From NCBI GenBank assembly GCA_034440615.1, contig JAOTOM010005154.1, positions 840,001 to 904,000 on the forward strand: a DNA stretch of 64,000 nucleotides. Direction: 5' to 3'. This DNA comes from Ashinkailepas kermadecensis. Its lineage: Eukaryota; Arthropoda; Thecostraca; Neolepadidae. Shown piece after piece: positions 25,881 through 40,937 of this stretch. A program made the position numbers and the translations under genes. The notes beneath the pieces are model-generated. The model was given only the letters and a program-made list of their open reading frames with translations, had not been told where the DNA came from and ran no database searches. Within the stretch, counting starts at the first letter, position 1. Every line of letters starts with the position of its first letter.

Positions 25881-28659
25881 CAATAAGATCGCATGATTGG
25901 CCTTCCATGATGATGAGCCAAGCAGAATAAGAAGAAGAAGACAAAATGGAGAGCCTCGTCAATTTCCCGAAATGGTTAACATGGAAGGGCCATGGCCTGA
26001 AGATTGCATGCAGCGTTGCATGCATTACATACCTAGGCAACTATGCAAACAGAAACTTTTCCCATATCAATATACCTCCGAAATCAATAATCTACCATGT
26101 TCTGGTATATTCTGGTATATTTCGTCGTTTGTTGTGTGCTAATTAGAACTCTTGATCCGGTAGTCGTTCTGACAAAGCAAAGCAATCAAAGGAGCAATGC
26201 GCCAGACCAAAATGGTGAAAGGTGTGGCCGGGAAGTCTGTATAAAAACCAAAGATATCGACATATCGTGGATACTAGATTTATCCCCGGTCAAGCTACGG
26301 AATTAAACAAAACATGGGACACAGTTTACCCCAAGATATTAAATTATCCATTCGATGCGAGGGTCACACATATGTGTATAGCACGAGCAAGTGCAGAAAT
26401 AGTCTGGCCAAGTTCTTTATTGGATCTTTAATCTTTTTCACTTTATGTCATTGCATCACCATTTTACATCAATGCAGTTAGGATTTGCACTTATTTATTT
26501 TATGTAATTAGGATGGTGTTGTGTACTTAGAATAAGGTGACTATGCAGCTAATTAGCAGAGAATGGATATGGATTCTACTAGATCCACATACAAGAATCA
26601 GGCTTAGAACAAGTTGATCAAATGCATCGAGCTTAGCCAAGTTTAGAAAACTTTCTCTAAGCTCACAAATTGCACCACTCTCGATATCGATGCAGATGCA
26701 AATCGATGCGTCACGGATCACCCTGGACGTCAATTTGGGTCCATACGTTCGCTGTGTCGGCACGGAGAGAGAGGAAAAACGCTCCTGCCACCAACGCTGA
26801 CGCAGCCACCCAGCCTGTCCCCATCTCGATGACTCACACAATCGGCGACACGACTTCAACAGAATCGGAAGTGTTGGGCAAGCACGTCCCAGGTGGTCTG
26901 ACCCGACCTCACGGTGACGTAAAAACTGCAAACAAAAACCGGACCAAACGCGAGCGAGCTGCCGCCCTGACCAGACTACCGTCGAGGTGGGGGAAATGGT
27001 GGGCACACATAGCCTTGGAACCAGCGAGGCTTGGACGGAAGTTCGCGCGACGTGGTCCCGCCGCGAACAGTGCTCAGCTGTTTGCGAAATGAATCTACCT
27101 CCAACAATAGCATACAAGTGACTGTTGCAACCAGTCTCACTAGGTCGCACGTCCAACTGCACGCAGATCCGAATCAAAGCGATTGTCAGCAGTATCACAT
27201 GCACCTAAAAATAATATTTCCCTTCAATCGGCCGCAGATATGCAAGCATGCAAAAAGAAGTCACCATTTCAACAGAGCTGCGTGGACAGTCACAATAACA
27301 ATAAATTCCTCGCTATCAGCGGCCGCGGTATCTGTCTGCCGTTAGCGTGCAGCGTTACGTGGACCTGCCCCCTATAAAGATACTGACGAAAGACGAACAA
27401 CATGTCCACCGGCGGTGCAGCCGGCGATACCATCTGGCTGGCGGCGGCCGCCGCCAGGGTGCCCACTTTTGCCGGGTGTCGGTCGGCAGGGTGCCCACTT
27501 TTGCCGGGTGTCGGTCGGCGGGGTGCCTACTTTTGCCGACGCCGGCCGAGCGCTCACGGGGTGAGCAACTTGGCTGAGTTGCACTCGGTCAGAGCGGCAC
27601 GCAGTGCGAGTGACTGGAAGCCACGCTGGAGCTGTGGCGCACGCCGTTTTTGTGATCAGGTTTACGGTTGGTTCCACGATCCGCACGTGAAGACAAAGGC
27701 GTTCTGCGTGGTGCATTTCAAACGGTGGTGGCGATGGACTTCTCCATCATGCAGGCCGATGATTCATCCCTACTACACCTCCAGCTCTGTTCAGCTGCCA
27801 GCATTAATACGGCTAGACAATGTGCTGATAAACGACGATAAAAGTTAGACCGGCTCTAAACTCGACTGGCATCTCTACTTTACTCTACAAGTTGCATTGC
27901 ATGCAAGAGATGTCCCAAACATCACCTGTTAAAGTGCGTCTCGTGCTCTTCGTCATTGCTGTAAGAACCGGTTTGGATTTGGTAGGATCGAACCATTTCT
28001 AATCAGCTTTCTCCCATATAGCGCACTGTGACGGGATACGAGTTGTTTGGACTGTGTTGGCCTGTGTTGAATTCGGTGAGGCCGTCGCTCTGTCGTGCCA
28101 CATGCTGTTGTCGGCTACACTCACCGTACTGAAGAACAAATACACAACACAAGGCTTTCGGACACACCTGGTTGATGTCTGATCAAGACGTCGACTAGCA
28201 GAGCCAGCGGCCCTCTGGTCTTGGATCTGGTTCAGTTACCATGAGTGTGGGGGGGGGGGCGACAGACACCCTGTTCGTATCCACCCGTAACACAAGGTGG
28301 ATGTACTCCTGTCTCTGGTGTACAGGTCGATGTAAGCCTGGCTCTGGTGCATAGGTGAATTTACACCTATCCCAGGAATGCACCATGGTGGATAGCCTGC
28401 CTCTTCGCAGACAGGCCATCGGCGTGCCTCCAGACCGGACGAAGGCCAGCAGCGAAGTCTGGCGTGTGAAGTGATCATCGACTGGGGTGGCCGCCAGGGC
28501 AGGGCCAGCCGCCCTCAGACCAGTGCCCCTGACGCCACACACAGACGGTAGACACGGCACTGCCACGTGGAGCCCGCTCATGGCCTGGAGCGCTCCGCCG
28601 CGAGATGGGCGAATGACGTGACGTCTGTCGCGCTCAGCTCAGATGGAGCCGATAGACGA
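25881..28659. other. Intron-like stretch, no gene supported
   Basis: A 31-bp repeat (GTGCCCACTTTTGCCGGGTG) occurs three times at 27458-27545. The 27402-27848 plus frame crosses it and has no recognisable motif. A GTGAGT donor-like site at about 28120 (minus) is preceded after 4 bases by an acceptor-like site, so no exon could be built. Confidence 0.45.
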
Positions 28660-29330
28660 GGTGCCGGTACGCCAGCGAGACGAGGTGGGTCCAGAGATGC
28701 CGACACGTCAAAGGGGCAAGGTGGGTTCAGAGGTGCCGACACGTCGAAGGGCAATGTGAACCTAGAGTTGTAGACGTGTCAAAGGAGCAAGGTGGGTCCA
28801 GAGATACCGACACGTCAAAGGGCAAGGTGGATATAGAGATGCTGACACGTCAAAGGGCAATATGGACCTAGAGATGTCGACGTGTCAAAGGGGCAAGGTG
28901 GATATGGAGATGTCGACATGTCAAAGGGGCAAGGTGGGTCCAGAGATGCCGACACGTCAAAGGGCAAGGTGGATATGGAGATGTCGACATGTCAAAGGGG
29001 CAAGGTGGGTCCAGAGATGCCGACACGTCAAAGGGCAAGGTGGATATAAAGATGCTGACACGTCAAAGGGCAATGTGGACCTAGAGATGTCGACGTGTCA
29101 AAGGAGCAAGGTGGATCCAGAGATGTCGACACGTCAAAGGGCAACATGAATCCAGATATGCCAACACGTCAATGGGGAAAGGTGGATCCAGAGACACTGA
29201 CACATCAAAAGGGCGAGGTGGGTCCAGGGACGCCGACGCGTCATAGTGGTGGAGTGGTCCCAGGGGCGGCGCCAACACGTCGGAGTGGTGGAGTGGCCCC
29301 AGAGGCGACGCCGGCACGTCAGAGTAGTGC
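28660..29330. repeat. 35-36-bp tandem repeat, about 18 copies
   Basis: Units of the type GACACGTCAAAGGGCAAGGT plus GGATATAGAGATGCT. One-base length changes in a G run (GGG or GGGG) give 35 or 36 bp. The right end is degenerate and more GC-rich. Confidence 0.93.
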
Positions 29331-29624
29331 TGTGAGTGGCGGCTGCGCGACGGTCAACAGCTGCAGCTAAGCAGGCAGTTAGCAAACATAGGCGCGCAGC
29401 TGGTAAGGATCAGTTGAAAGCTGTGGGGTGTGCGGGTGGTCGGAAGATGGCCAAATTGGCGACGAGTGTTGGGCAATTGGCTGGATGATCAAGTTGCCAG
29501 CGAGTAAGAAGCAGAATAAGCTATGACGCAGCAGGACCAGCTAGCAGCTGCGTAGACAAGTGGATATACGCTGGAATGGAACGCCATCCAGCAGAATTCA
29601 CTAGCATTTGGGAGATTAACTGGC
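29331..29624. other. Short unique spacer
   Basis: Nothing recognised. Confidence 0.5.
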
Positions 29625-29850
29625 AGCTGACCAGGTGGCCCGACAGCTGACGAGCTGACTGGGTGGACAGCTGATCACCAGCTGGTGGGACGAAATGGCA
29701 GCTGGCCAGGTGGCCCGACAGCTGACGAGCTGACTGGGTGGACAGCTGATCACCAGCTGGTGGGACGAAATGGCAGCTGGCCAGGTGGCCCGACAGCTGA
29801 CGAGCTGACTGGGTGGACAGCTGATCAGCAGCTGGTGGGACGGAATGGCA
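29625..29850. repeat. 75-bp tandem repeat, 3 copies
   Basis: Units with CGACAGCTGACGAGCTGACT start at 29641, 29716 and 29791. The palindrome CAGCTG recurs several times per unit. Confidence 0.95.
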
Positions 29851-29983
29851 TTTGGAGAGGATGAAAATGTGATGTGCAAGATTGACGAGCGTCTGATCGG
29901 ATGCATGGTTCACCATCCTGCTTATGAATGGCGGCTGCTGATAATAGACCAAACACAGAATGAACAGAGAGCTGAAGGAATGA

Positions 29984-30040
29984 GTTAGTTAGTTATTTGG
30001 GCTTTAGGGCGCAGCGACTACATAGGTCATATGGCGCCCA
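29984..30040 (-). mobile_element. 57-bp SINE-tail insertion with 14-bp target-site duplication
   Basis: The insert is flanked by AGCTGAAGGAATGA at 29970-29983 and 30041-30054. On the minus strand it is GGGCGC, about 21 bases, GCGCCC, then AAAGCCCAAAT and an AACT-repeat tail. It matches only the tail module of the tRNA-derived SINEs at 2446 and 33062, with no tRNA head or body. Confidence 0.9.
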
Positions 30041-30054
30041 AGCTGAAGGAATGA

Positions 30055-30445
30055 ACAAACGGCCGGAAGAGCACACGGGAAGATAGCGGATTATGCTTCG
30101 GCAGTCAGATCGAGTGGCGGTCGGCACACGCAGCGTCATTTGACAGCTCACCCGACAGCTAAACACCGAGCGTCCGGCCGCTGCCCGACGGAAGAGCAGT
30201 CGGCGGCTGGACCTGTCCACTGACCGCTTGTCAATGGACACCGGCTGGCGGACCGACCGAAAGTCGACGGATCGACGCCAATTGACAGCTGGCCGCGAAA
30301 AGGTGTCGTGCCGGCGTGCACGACCGACGCCGCCGGCCCCCGCAATCAGGCCCACTTGGCGGCGATTACCAGCCGGCAACCGGACGGCGGCCTTGAAGAC
30401 CGTTGGTCGACGGGCGCCGACACCCATCCAGCGGCGACGGCTCAC
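30055..30445 (-). other. Read-through of the large open frame past its donor; probable intron
   Basis: The frame stays open to 29993, but the donor at 30445-30444 is strong. The peptide beyond it changes character, and the frame finally runs through the 57-bp insertion. It is therefore treated as intron. Confidence 0.55.
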
Positions 30446-32602
30446 CTTGAACACGCTCCTGATGTTGTGAGCGATGCCGTGCAGCACGCCCGGCTGGCGC
30501 GGCGCGCCGCCGGCCGCGTGCCGCTCCTGGCGCGCCGCCTCCTTCTCCTCGGCCGACTGCCGCCGCTTCAGGATGCCCTTGCGCCGGACGGTGATGGACG
30601 GCTTCCAGACGGTGCGCGTGGCCGGCGGCGGCCGCTGCCGCTCCCACTGGGGCGGCCGGTAGGCGTAGATGGTGTCGGAGCGGTCGCCGGCCGACGAGGC
30701 GGGGCTGGCGGGCCGCGGCCGCAGCAGACTCGGCTGCGACATGGCCCGCTTGGCCGGCGACATGAACGCCCGGCTGGGTGACGACGCGCGCCGCGCCGGC
30801 AGCTGGAACGGCAGGTTGGCGTACAGCGTGAACGGCTCGTCGGGCGCCGCCGGCTCGCCCGGCGCGAAGTACAGCGACGGCTGCGACAGCGCGCGACGCG
30901 GCTGGATGATCGGTTGGATGGGCTCCTCGCGGTCGCCGGCGTCGGCCGGTCGGCCGCGCAGCGAGGTGGCGGGCGTGCTCGGCGGCTCACGGGCCTGCTG
31001 CTCCTGCGGCTGGAACGGCGGCGCCGGCGGCCGGCGTCCACTGTCCACTTCCCTGCTGGCTTTCGGCTGATAGCTCCTCTCCACGTCGAGCCGATCTCGC
31101 TCGCGGTCGACCTGAGATCGGCCCAGCGTGCCCCAGCCCATGTTGGACAGCTTGCGCGAGAGGGAGGTGCCACCGGACCTGCGCCTCCCGCGCGGCAGCG
31201 ACCGGTAGCCCTTGTCGTCGACGCCCAGGTCGGCGGCCCCGCGCTCCTCCACGACCAGCACGTCGTGCGACTGGGCCGCCCTCAGCCGGCCGCGAGGCGC
31301 CGGCCGCCCCGGCGACGACGTCGACGAGGACGACGCACGCTCGTGTCGCTCCACCGTCGCCGGCTTCGGCTTCTCCCTGGGCTTCATCGACAGCTTGCGC
31401 CGGATAAAGTCGATCACAGACGGTCTATCACTGGGCCGCGGCTTGGCGGGCTTGGCGGCGGCGGGCTTGGCGCGCGGCCTCTGCTCCGGCTGGACTCTCG
31501 CCGACAGGTCGCGTCGGCCGACGGAGATGGCCGACAGGTTGGTGATGGTCTCCGACAGCGAGCCGTCGGACGAGGCGCGCCACACGGGCGCGCGCGGCGC
31601 CGGCGAGCTCGACAGTTCCGACGGCGCGCCCTTGAACGGCGACACGCTGCGCGTCGGCCGCAGCGGCGCCTTCTGTCTGCCACGACGCGGACTGTCGAGC
31701 TGCGCGGCGCCGGCCGCCGGCCGACCCTCGACCAGGTCGACGCTGCAGGCGCGCTGGTCCCGCTGCGGACTGGCCGGCCGGCGCGGCGGCCGCGGCAGCG
31801 TCTGCGACACGCCCGCCTCCATGGACGCCACGTACGCCTGGCCGTGCACGATCTGGCCGCGCGGGACGCGTGTCGGAGAGCGCGGCGGGCTGCCGGCGCG
31901 TCGGCGCTCCACGCCGGGCATCGTCACCACGCCCGGCTGGCCGTCGTCGCCGAAGCGGATCTCGCGCGGTCTGGGCGGCGCCTTTTTCGCCTGCAGCGAT
32001 TTGGCGCGCCTCAGCGCCAGCCGCGGCTTCCACGAGAAGAACGACTTGGCGTCCGCGCGTCGCGCCTTGGCGGGCGCCGGCGCGTTCGAGTCGCGCGAGC
32101 CGGGTCGACTGCCGGCGCGGCTCGACCTCGGCCTGGTGTGGCGAGTCGACTCGCTGCGGCGCAGTATGAGCGCCTTGGACGAGGCGCGCGAGTCGGGACG
32201 CCGAATCTTCGAGTGCGACGCGTGCGAGCCGGCTCGCCTCGGCGACGTTTTGCCGCCGACGGGCTCGCGCGGCGACGGCCGCCGCACGCCCGAGCCCGAG
32301 TTGGCGCTGCTCTTGGACGCGCGCGACGCCGGCCGATTCGGCTCGCTCTTGTACAGCTTGCGCGCCTCCTTGGCCGGGTGGTAGCTGCGCTTCGGCTTCG
32401 GCACGGGGTTGGTGCGCGCGGCCGCCGGCTGCGGCAGCGGCAGCGGCTGCGGCTGCGTCGCCAACAGCGAGGCGGTGCGCTTCACGCCGCCCGGCTGGCG
32501 GCGCCCGATCGTGGCGTACTTCACCGGCGGGTTCATCGAGTTGGTGTTGGACACGTACCCGCTGGAGTGCTCCATCGGCTCTGGCGACGCCTTCTGCCAC
32601 AT
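30446..32602 (-). CDS. 719-codon exon of a basic, Ser/Arg/Pro-rich disordered protein
   Basis: The minus frame is open from ATG at 32602 to a consensus donor (TTCAAG then GTGAGC, GT at 30445-30444), phase 0. The product is strongly basic and of low complexity. It has many basophilic-kinase-like RRxS sites, an N-terminal PPVKYATIGRRQPG, a central SVIDFIRRKLSMKPREK, and repeated SQPSL motifs (RALSQPSLYFAPGEP and RAMSQPSLLRPRPASP). Near its end is RKGILKRRQSAEEKEAARQE, then HGIAHNIRSVFK at the splice. No enzyme domain, signal peptide or membrane span is visible, so a scaffold or cytoskeleton-associated role is only a guess. An upstream in-frame GTG at 32608 and a further open stretch to about 32838 leave the true 5' end open; GCAGCAGGCAG before the ATG could be an acceptor. 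Phase 0 at the donor fits exon C. The plus-strand open frames in this interval are shadows of its high GC content. Confidence 0.75.
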
Positions 32603-33010
32603 TGACACTGCCTGCTGCGCCGAGCCGCCGGCAGCGCGGGCGCTGCGGGGCGCTGCGCGGGAGCTGCGCGCGGACGGCCGGCCGGCCCGGTCACCTGCAC
32701 TGGCGCCGCGGCGGGCGCGTGATCGCGTCAGGACGGTGCGGCTGCCACTGGCGGCGGCCGCGGAGGTGGCGCCGCGCGGCGCCCCGGACCCGGCTCGAGT
32801 GACGTCACTGGGCCGGCCAGTCCTGATTAGGAGTCACGCCAACGCCGGCGCCGGCGCCGCCGCAACCTCCCCGAAAACCGGCCGGCTGCCGGCGCTTGCC
32901 CTGCACTTCCCGAGTGCACCGTGCCGGCGCCGGTCCCGCCGAGCCAGCTGGCCAGCTGAGAGTGGCACGCCAGCTGCCGGACCAGCTGGACGGCTGCCCT
33001 GCGGCTGCCA
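32603..33010 (-). promoter_or_regulatory. CpG-rich region upstream of the 719-codon exon
   Basis: GC- and CpG-dense sequence with no TATA-like element near the ATG. It is consistent with a promoter plus 5' UTR for minus-strand transcription, but high GC also marks the exon itself, so this is inference. Confidence 0.3.
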
Positions 33011-33061
33011 CCCCAACCAGCTGCGCATCGGCCACGAAGAAGAAGAACCGGGGGCTCGTCT

Positions 33062-33208
33062 GCGACACATTAAACTGCTAGGTCATATGGCGTCGCCAGC
33101 CTCTCACGCCGGCTGGCCGCGGGTGGACTTGGCAGGGCCCGCCGTTTGTAGGATTCGAGTCCGCGACCAAGAGTTCAACGCTCTGCCGACTGATCTACCA
33201 CGACCCCT
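33062..33208 (-). mobile_element. tRNA-derived SINE, copy 2 (lysine-like head)
   Basis: On the minus strand a tRNA-like head starts near 33208 with the A-box region TAGATCAGTCGG. It has an anticodon-loop-like CTCTTGG (CTT, lysine-like) and a B-box-like GGACTCGAATCC. The body CCGCGGCCAGCCGGCGTGAG shares its hairpin and loop with copy 1, and the tail hairpin (GCGAC and GTCGC) follows. The AACC tail and clear duplications are missing, so the 3' end is damaged. Confidence 0.8.
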
Positions 33209-35164
33209 GAGCACCAGCCACGAGTACGGACTTTGCACAGAGTGTTGGGCAGAGTGTGCGAAGCTGAAGTGAACACAGACAGGCGCCTGCGGATCAGTGT
33301 CATGTTTGCCCCCCCCCCCTCCAGCTGAACTGTAGCGTCTGCTGACCCGTGCCGTGGGCGGCCGACCGTAAACATCCGTCTCCTGCCCGCTCGCGGAGCT
33401 GCGCCATATAGGGCCGCATGCCGACACCAGGCTTCCTCCGCCTTCGCCGTGGGAAACACCGTCGGTGGCCGCGCTTTGGTAGGACGTTCACCGACAGATC
33501 TGGCCGCAAGCCCCCCCTCCCTCGGCAGTGACCGGGAGTAATCGGTACTTTGTGGTCTCTGACCTTTGCAAATATGATAAAAACAAATCTCATTTTGCAT
33601 TGGTCTCATGCAAATATCTCGTTCACTGATTATCTTCTTACATGATGGTTTGTCTCACCCCATTTTGGACCACCTGTTGCGTGGTAGCTGCACGTGCCAC
33701 ATCGGGGCTTATGGTAGTGGCGAGGCATAAGACAACTGGATGGTGTTCTCGAATCTGGTGACAAACGCGCCGCGGGGGTTTTAACTGAACAAGTCACCGA
33801 TGAGCAAAACGACGCGTTGCTGAAGGCCAATATCTGGCGCATTACACAGCTAGAGCCGATATCAGGCACATTATACAGCTCAAGCCAATAGCAGGCACAT
33901 TATACAGCTAAAGAGCGGTTGTAATCTTGATCTCTGAGCAGACATCTCTTCTTACTTTTTGAGATCTGGTACTCCAGATACAATTATTATTCCCTGCTAG
34001 ATCTAGCAACAAGTCCCAAAACGCCCATTTACTTCACCGAAAATATGTTGTCTTAAGATGTATACATTTCCTTGAGTTCTCAAAGTACACAGCTTTAGCT
34101 TAATTGAAAAAGAGACATCCTTTATTTGATAGTGAAATCACGATGTAACCCGCTTGATCACCATTGCAAAGAGTATGTTTCTTTTCAATTATGCTAAAGT
34201 TGCATACTTTCAGAACTAATGGTGCTGCATACATCTGAAGACGATATTATATTGGTTAAAGGAAATGAGCACTATTTGGACGTGTTGCTACTTCTAGCAG
34301 GGAAGAGCAATGTCCCGCTTTGTCTTCCGCTGCGATCTGGCTGTTTTCCATCAACAAGCAGGTTTATCATCAATTGAGCATATTCGGCAGTCATTCGGCA
34401 GTCGAAAGTTCCGCCAGCCGTCAAGTGTTGGCTAACCAAACTCGACCGGCACGTGGTTCCGTTGCTGCTCAACCAGTGGAGGCCATCGCCTGCTGGCATT
34501 TGATGGATGTCGGGGTGGACCGAATGTGAAGAAGTACCCCGCCAGGATTTGTACACGATGAGTCGATCCGAAGGCCAAGTGGTGCAGCTTCAGTGGCAAT
34601 TCGTGGAATGTGAATGCATTCCTTGCCTTCGACGGCGCAGGTTTCTGTAATACTTTTAATTGTGGGTGCGAATCATGTCTGCGTCAAACTTGAGGTGACA
34701 CCGACACCTTCCACACCTGTCTCTTACATACCGCACATTTGTTCACATACACCTCGCGTGTAACCGAACGATTTCAGATGTCTTGCATTCCATTGTTTGT
34801 AATTCCATTGGATTTTGAAAACTTTTCCGCGGAGAGCTCGCCGGCTGTTCGCGTCATCTGATCCCCGAGCGCTGCGATTGGCTGTCAGATGACACCGGAC
34901 GGACGGAGTCGGCAGGGCCGGCGGCGCAGCGAATGCCGTGATGTCCCGATATGAATATTTAGCGCCTCGTGGCTCGCCATGAGTCACTGCCGCGCAGGTC
35001 ATCTGGTGACCTCGGTCGCATACCTCGAGTCGCAGCCGGTCGCGGACCGTGACGGGCAGAATGCGCCGTCAGCGCGACGATCGCAGGAACACGCGCGTTA
35101 TGAGATGAGAGTCAATGGCGTGCCGCTCGCTTCCTGCTCGACACCGGGCTGCACCTCACCAGGT
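33209..35164. other. Intron-like or intergenic stretch
   Basis: No gene is seen. A C tract lies at 33308-33318. The phrase GGCACATTATACAGCT is repeated at 33865-33907. Confidence 0.45.
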
Positions 35165-35440
35165 GCGGACTGCGACAATCTCAGACGCCGGTCTCCTGTG
35201 GACTGCGACAATCTCAGACGCCCGTCTCCTGTGGACTGCGACAATCTCAGACGCCGGTCTCCTGTGGACTGCGACAATCTCAGACGCCGGTCTCCTGTGG
35301 ACTGCGACAATCTCAGACGCCGTCTGTGACTAAAGCCGGTCTCCTGCCGATCCGTGAAATCTCGACGCACGGTCTCCTGTGGACTGCGACAATCTCAGAC
35401 GCCGGTCTCCTGTGGACTGCGACAATCACAGACGCCGGTC
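35165..35440. repeat. 33-bp tandem repeat, about 7 copies
   Basis: Units of GACTGCGACAATCTCAGACG plus CCGGTCTCCTGTG, interrupted once near 35330-35370. Confidence 0.95.
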
Positions 35441-35781
35441 TCGTGTGCAGCTGCCGATCCGTGATCGCCACGGTGCAGGAGTTGCTCTGCTCAGGCTCTG
35501 AGTGTCCACTTCGCCTGACGACGACCACCTGCCGTCCAGGGGCAGTGTTCGCCACCTGACGAGTGCCGACCCTATCGCTCGCGGGTGCTCAGTGAACATC
35601 AGGGGCCAAAAATGAAATGTAGGACGAAAAGAGTGATCACTGCCCACTTATTGTTTTCAAAAATGTGATTCTACTCAACTCTACTCAGGTAGCAATTCCC
35701 AGCCACCAACAGGCTGAACTCTATTTCCCATCCACCCCCATACTCTAACCATAAACCATTACTGGATGAATATGTATGCAA

Positions 35782-35789
<8 letters not shown>
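35441..35789. other. Unique spacer, no gene seen
   Basis: Nothing recognised. It ends at a short (TA)n at 35790-35812. Confidence 0.5.
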
Positions 35790-35813
<24 letters not shown>

Positions 35814-35883
35814 TGAGTAATATTTTGACAAGTTATACGTAAGTGGCACAATGATAAAAACTATATTTCCACCAGGAAACACA

Positions 35884-35920
35884 TCACCAACGTTTCGGCC
35901 AAAGGCCTTCTGCAGGGTGA
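35884..35920 (-). ncRNA. Hammerhead-ribozyme-like motif (minimal type I, degenerate)
   Basis: On the minus strand the order is stem I (TCACC), CTGCAGA (consensus CUGANGA, one mismatch), an extra A, then stem II GGCC-TTT-GGCC. GAAAC, GTT and the other side of stem I (GGTGA) follow. Stem III would be only AC/GU, as described for the minimal hammerheads of Penelope-like elements. The predicted cut is after 35889. The core mismatch suggests this copy is inactive. Confidence 0.55.
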
Positions 35921-35933
35921 CACAATTACCAAA

Positions 35934-36002
35934 TATATATGTATATATATATGCATATATATATACATATATATATATACATATATATATATATACATAC
36001 AT

Positions 36003-36088
<86 letters not shown>

Positions 36089-36103
36089 GTGTGTGTGTGT
36101 GTG
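35934..36103. repeat. (TA)n and (TG)n microsatellite
   Basis: TA-rich sequence with CATA interruptions, then pure (TA)n at about 36005-36075 and a short (TG)n. Confidence 0.97.
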
Positions 36104-37015
36104 TACATTTTTGTTCTACGTGTGTTATATGTTCTATGCCCTATCTCCCTCCGACACATCACCTAAGATCTAGTGAAGATAGTGAAGACTTCGTCTGGTT
36201 CTTGAAATTTCAGACCATACTAGGCATATTAGCGTCACTGGACGCTGAAAGCCTTTTCACCAGCGTGTCAATATAAAATACCATCAAGGTCATCCTCGAT
36301 TACATGCCTATGGACATTCCCAGGTGGCTCCACTACATATGCCTAAGTCAATATGCGAAGAAATCCTCAGTCTGTGCACAACAGAAGTCTTATTCTGGTC
36401 CCCGATGGTAGATTATTTCTGCCAAATCATGGTTTCGTGATGAGCTCTCCACCTGGGGTCCTATTTACCAATGCCTACATGAGCTATACAGAAACGAAGG
36501 TTCTCAATACTACAGGAAATCCTACCTATGTGCACAATATGTATGTTTACATTTTTTGACGAAGCCTTAACTGTGAACTACTCGAGAAATTCAGACATGA
36601 TACCCAAGAGAGCGGTGATGGCGGTGTCGACGTTCACTAACGAGATTGGCTTAGAAAACAAATTAGCTTTCCTCGACGTAAATATTAACATATCAGATGG
36701 TTATCACTAGCTTAGTGGACACAGAAAGGCTACAAATCTAGAAGAAATGCCTGAACGTTAGCAACCAGTGGCCTGACAGGCACATACACAACCAGAGCAA
36801 TTCGGTCCATGTTCGTCGTGACCTTGAAACTTGCACTTCGTGGCACCTAATCCACACGGAGCTCAAAACTGCCAGATACGTGCTTGTGAACAAGGACCAC
36901 CCACGACCACACCTTGACTACATGGGTGCAGAACTCGCCCATGAAAAGAACCGAAAACGACTAAAAAGAATGGAAGCGATCATTAACCGCTTGCATAAGC
37001 CTGCGATGAATACAT

Positions 37016-40937
<3,922 letters not shown>

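Larger units (their letters stand above)
35813..37015 (+). mobile_element. Decayed Penelope-like retroelement
   Basis: The plus-strand frames hold reverse-transcriptase motifs typical of Penelope-like elements, split by stops and frame changes. [15 protein letters not shown] near 36230-36276 corresponds to the conserved DVESLFTNVP region. GRLFLPNHGFVMSSPPGVLF with TNAYMSY near 36405-36490 corresponds to the MGSPLGVLFANFYM region. KLAFLDVNI lies near 36660. The catalytic DD of the YxDD box is lost (MYVYIF where YIDD is expected). No GIY-YIG endonuclease is seen before the (TA)n at 37016. A 120-bp segment at 35813-35933 with a hammerhead-like motif lies between (TA)n tracts upstream and may be part of the element's terminal repeat. 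The copy is non-functional. Confidence 0.7.

Noticed and set aside
27402..27848. 148-codon plus-strand frame
   Set aside because: Crosses a 31-bp repeat and shows no recognisable motif or splice context.
28115..28130. Exon with donor TACG-GTGAGTG
   Set aside because: The only nearby acceptor leaves a 4-base exon.
30914..32605. 563-codon plus-strand frame and other frames opposite the 719-codon exon
   Set aside because: Arg/Ala-rich shadow frames caused by high GC; the minus frame has the ATG, the varied SQPSL/RRxS motifs and a consensus donor.
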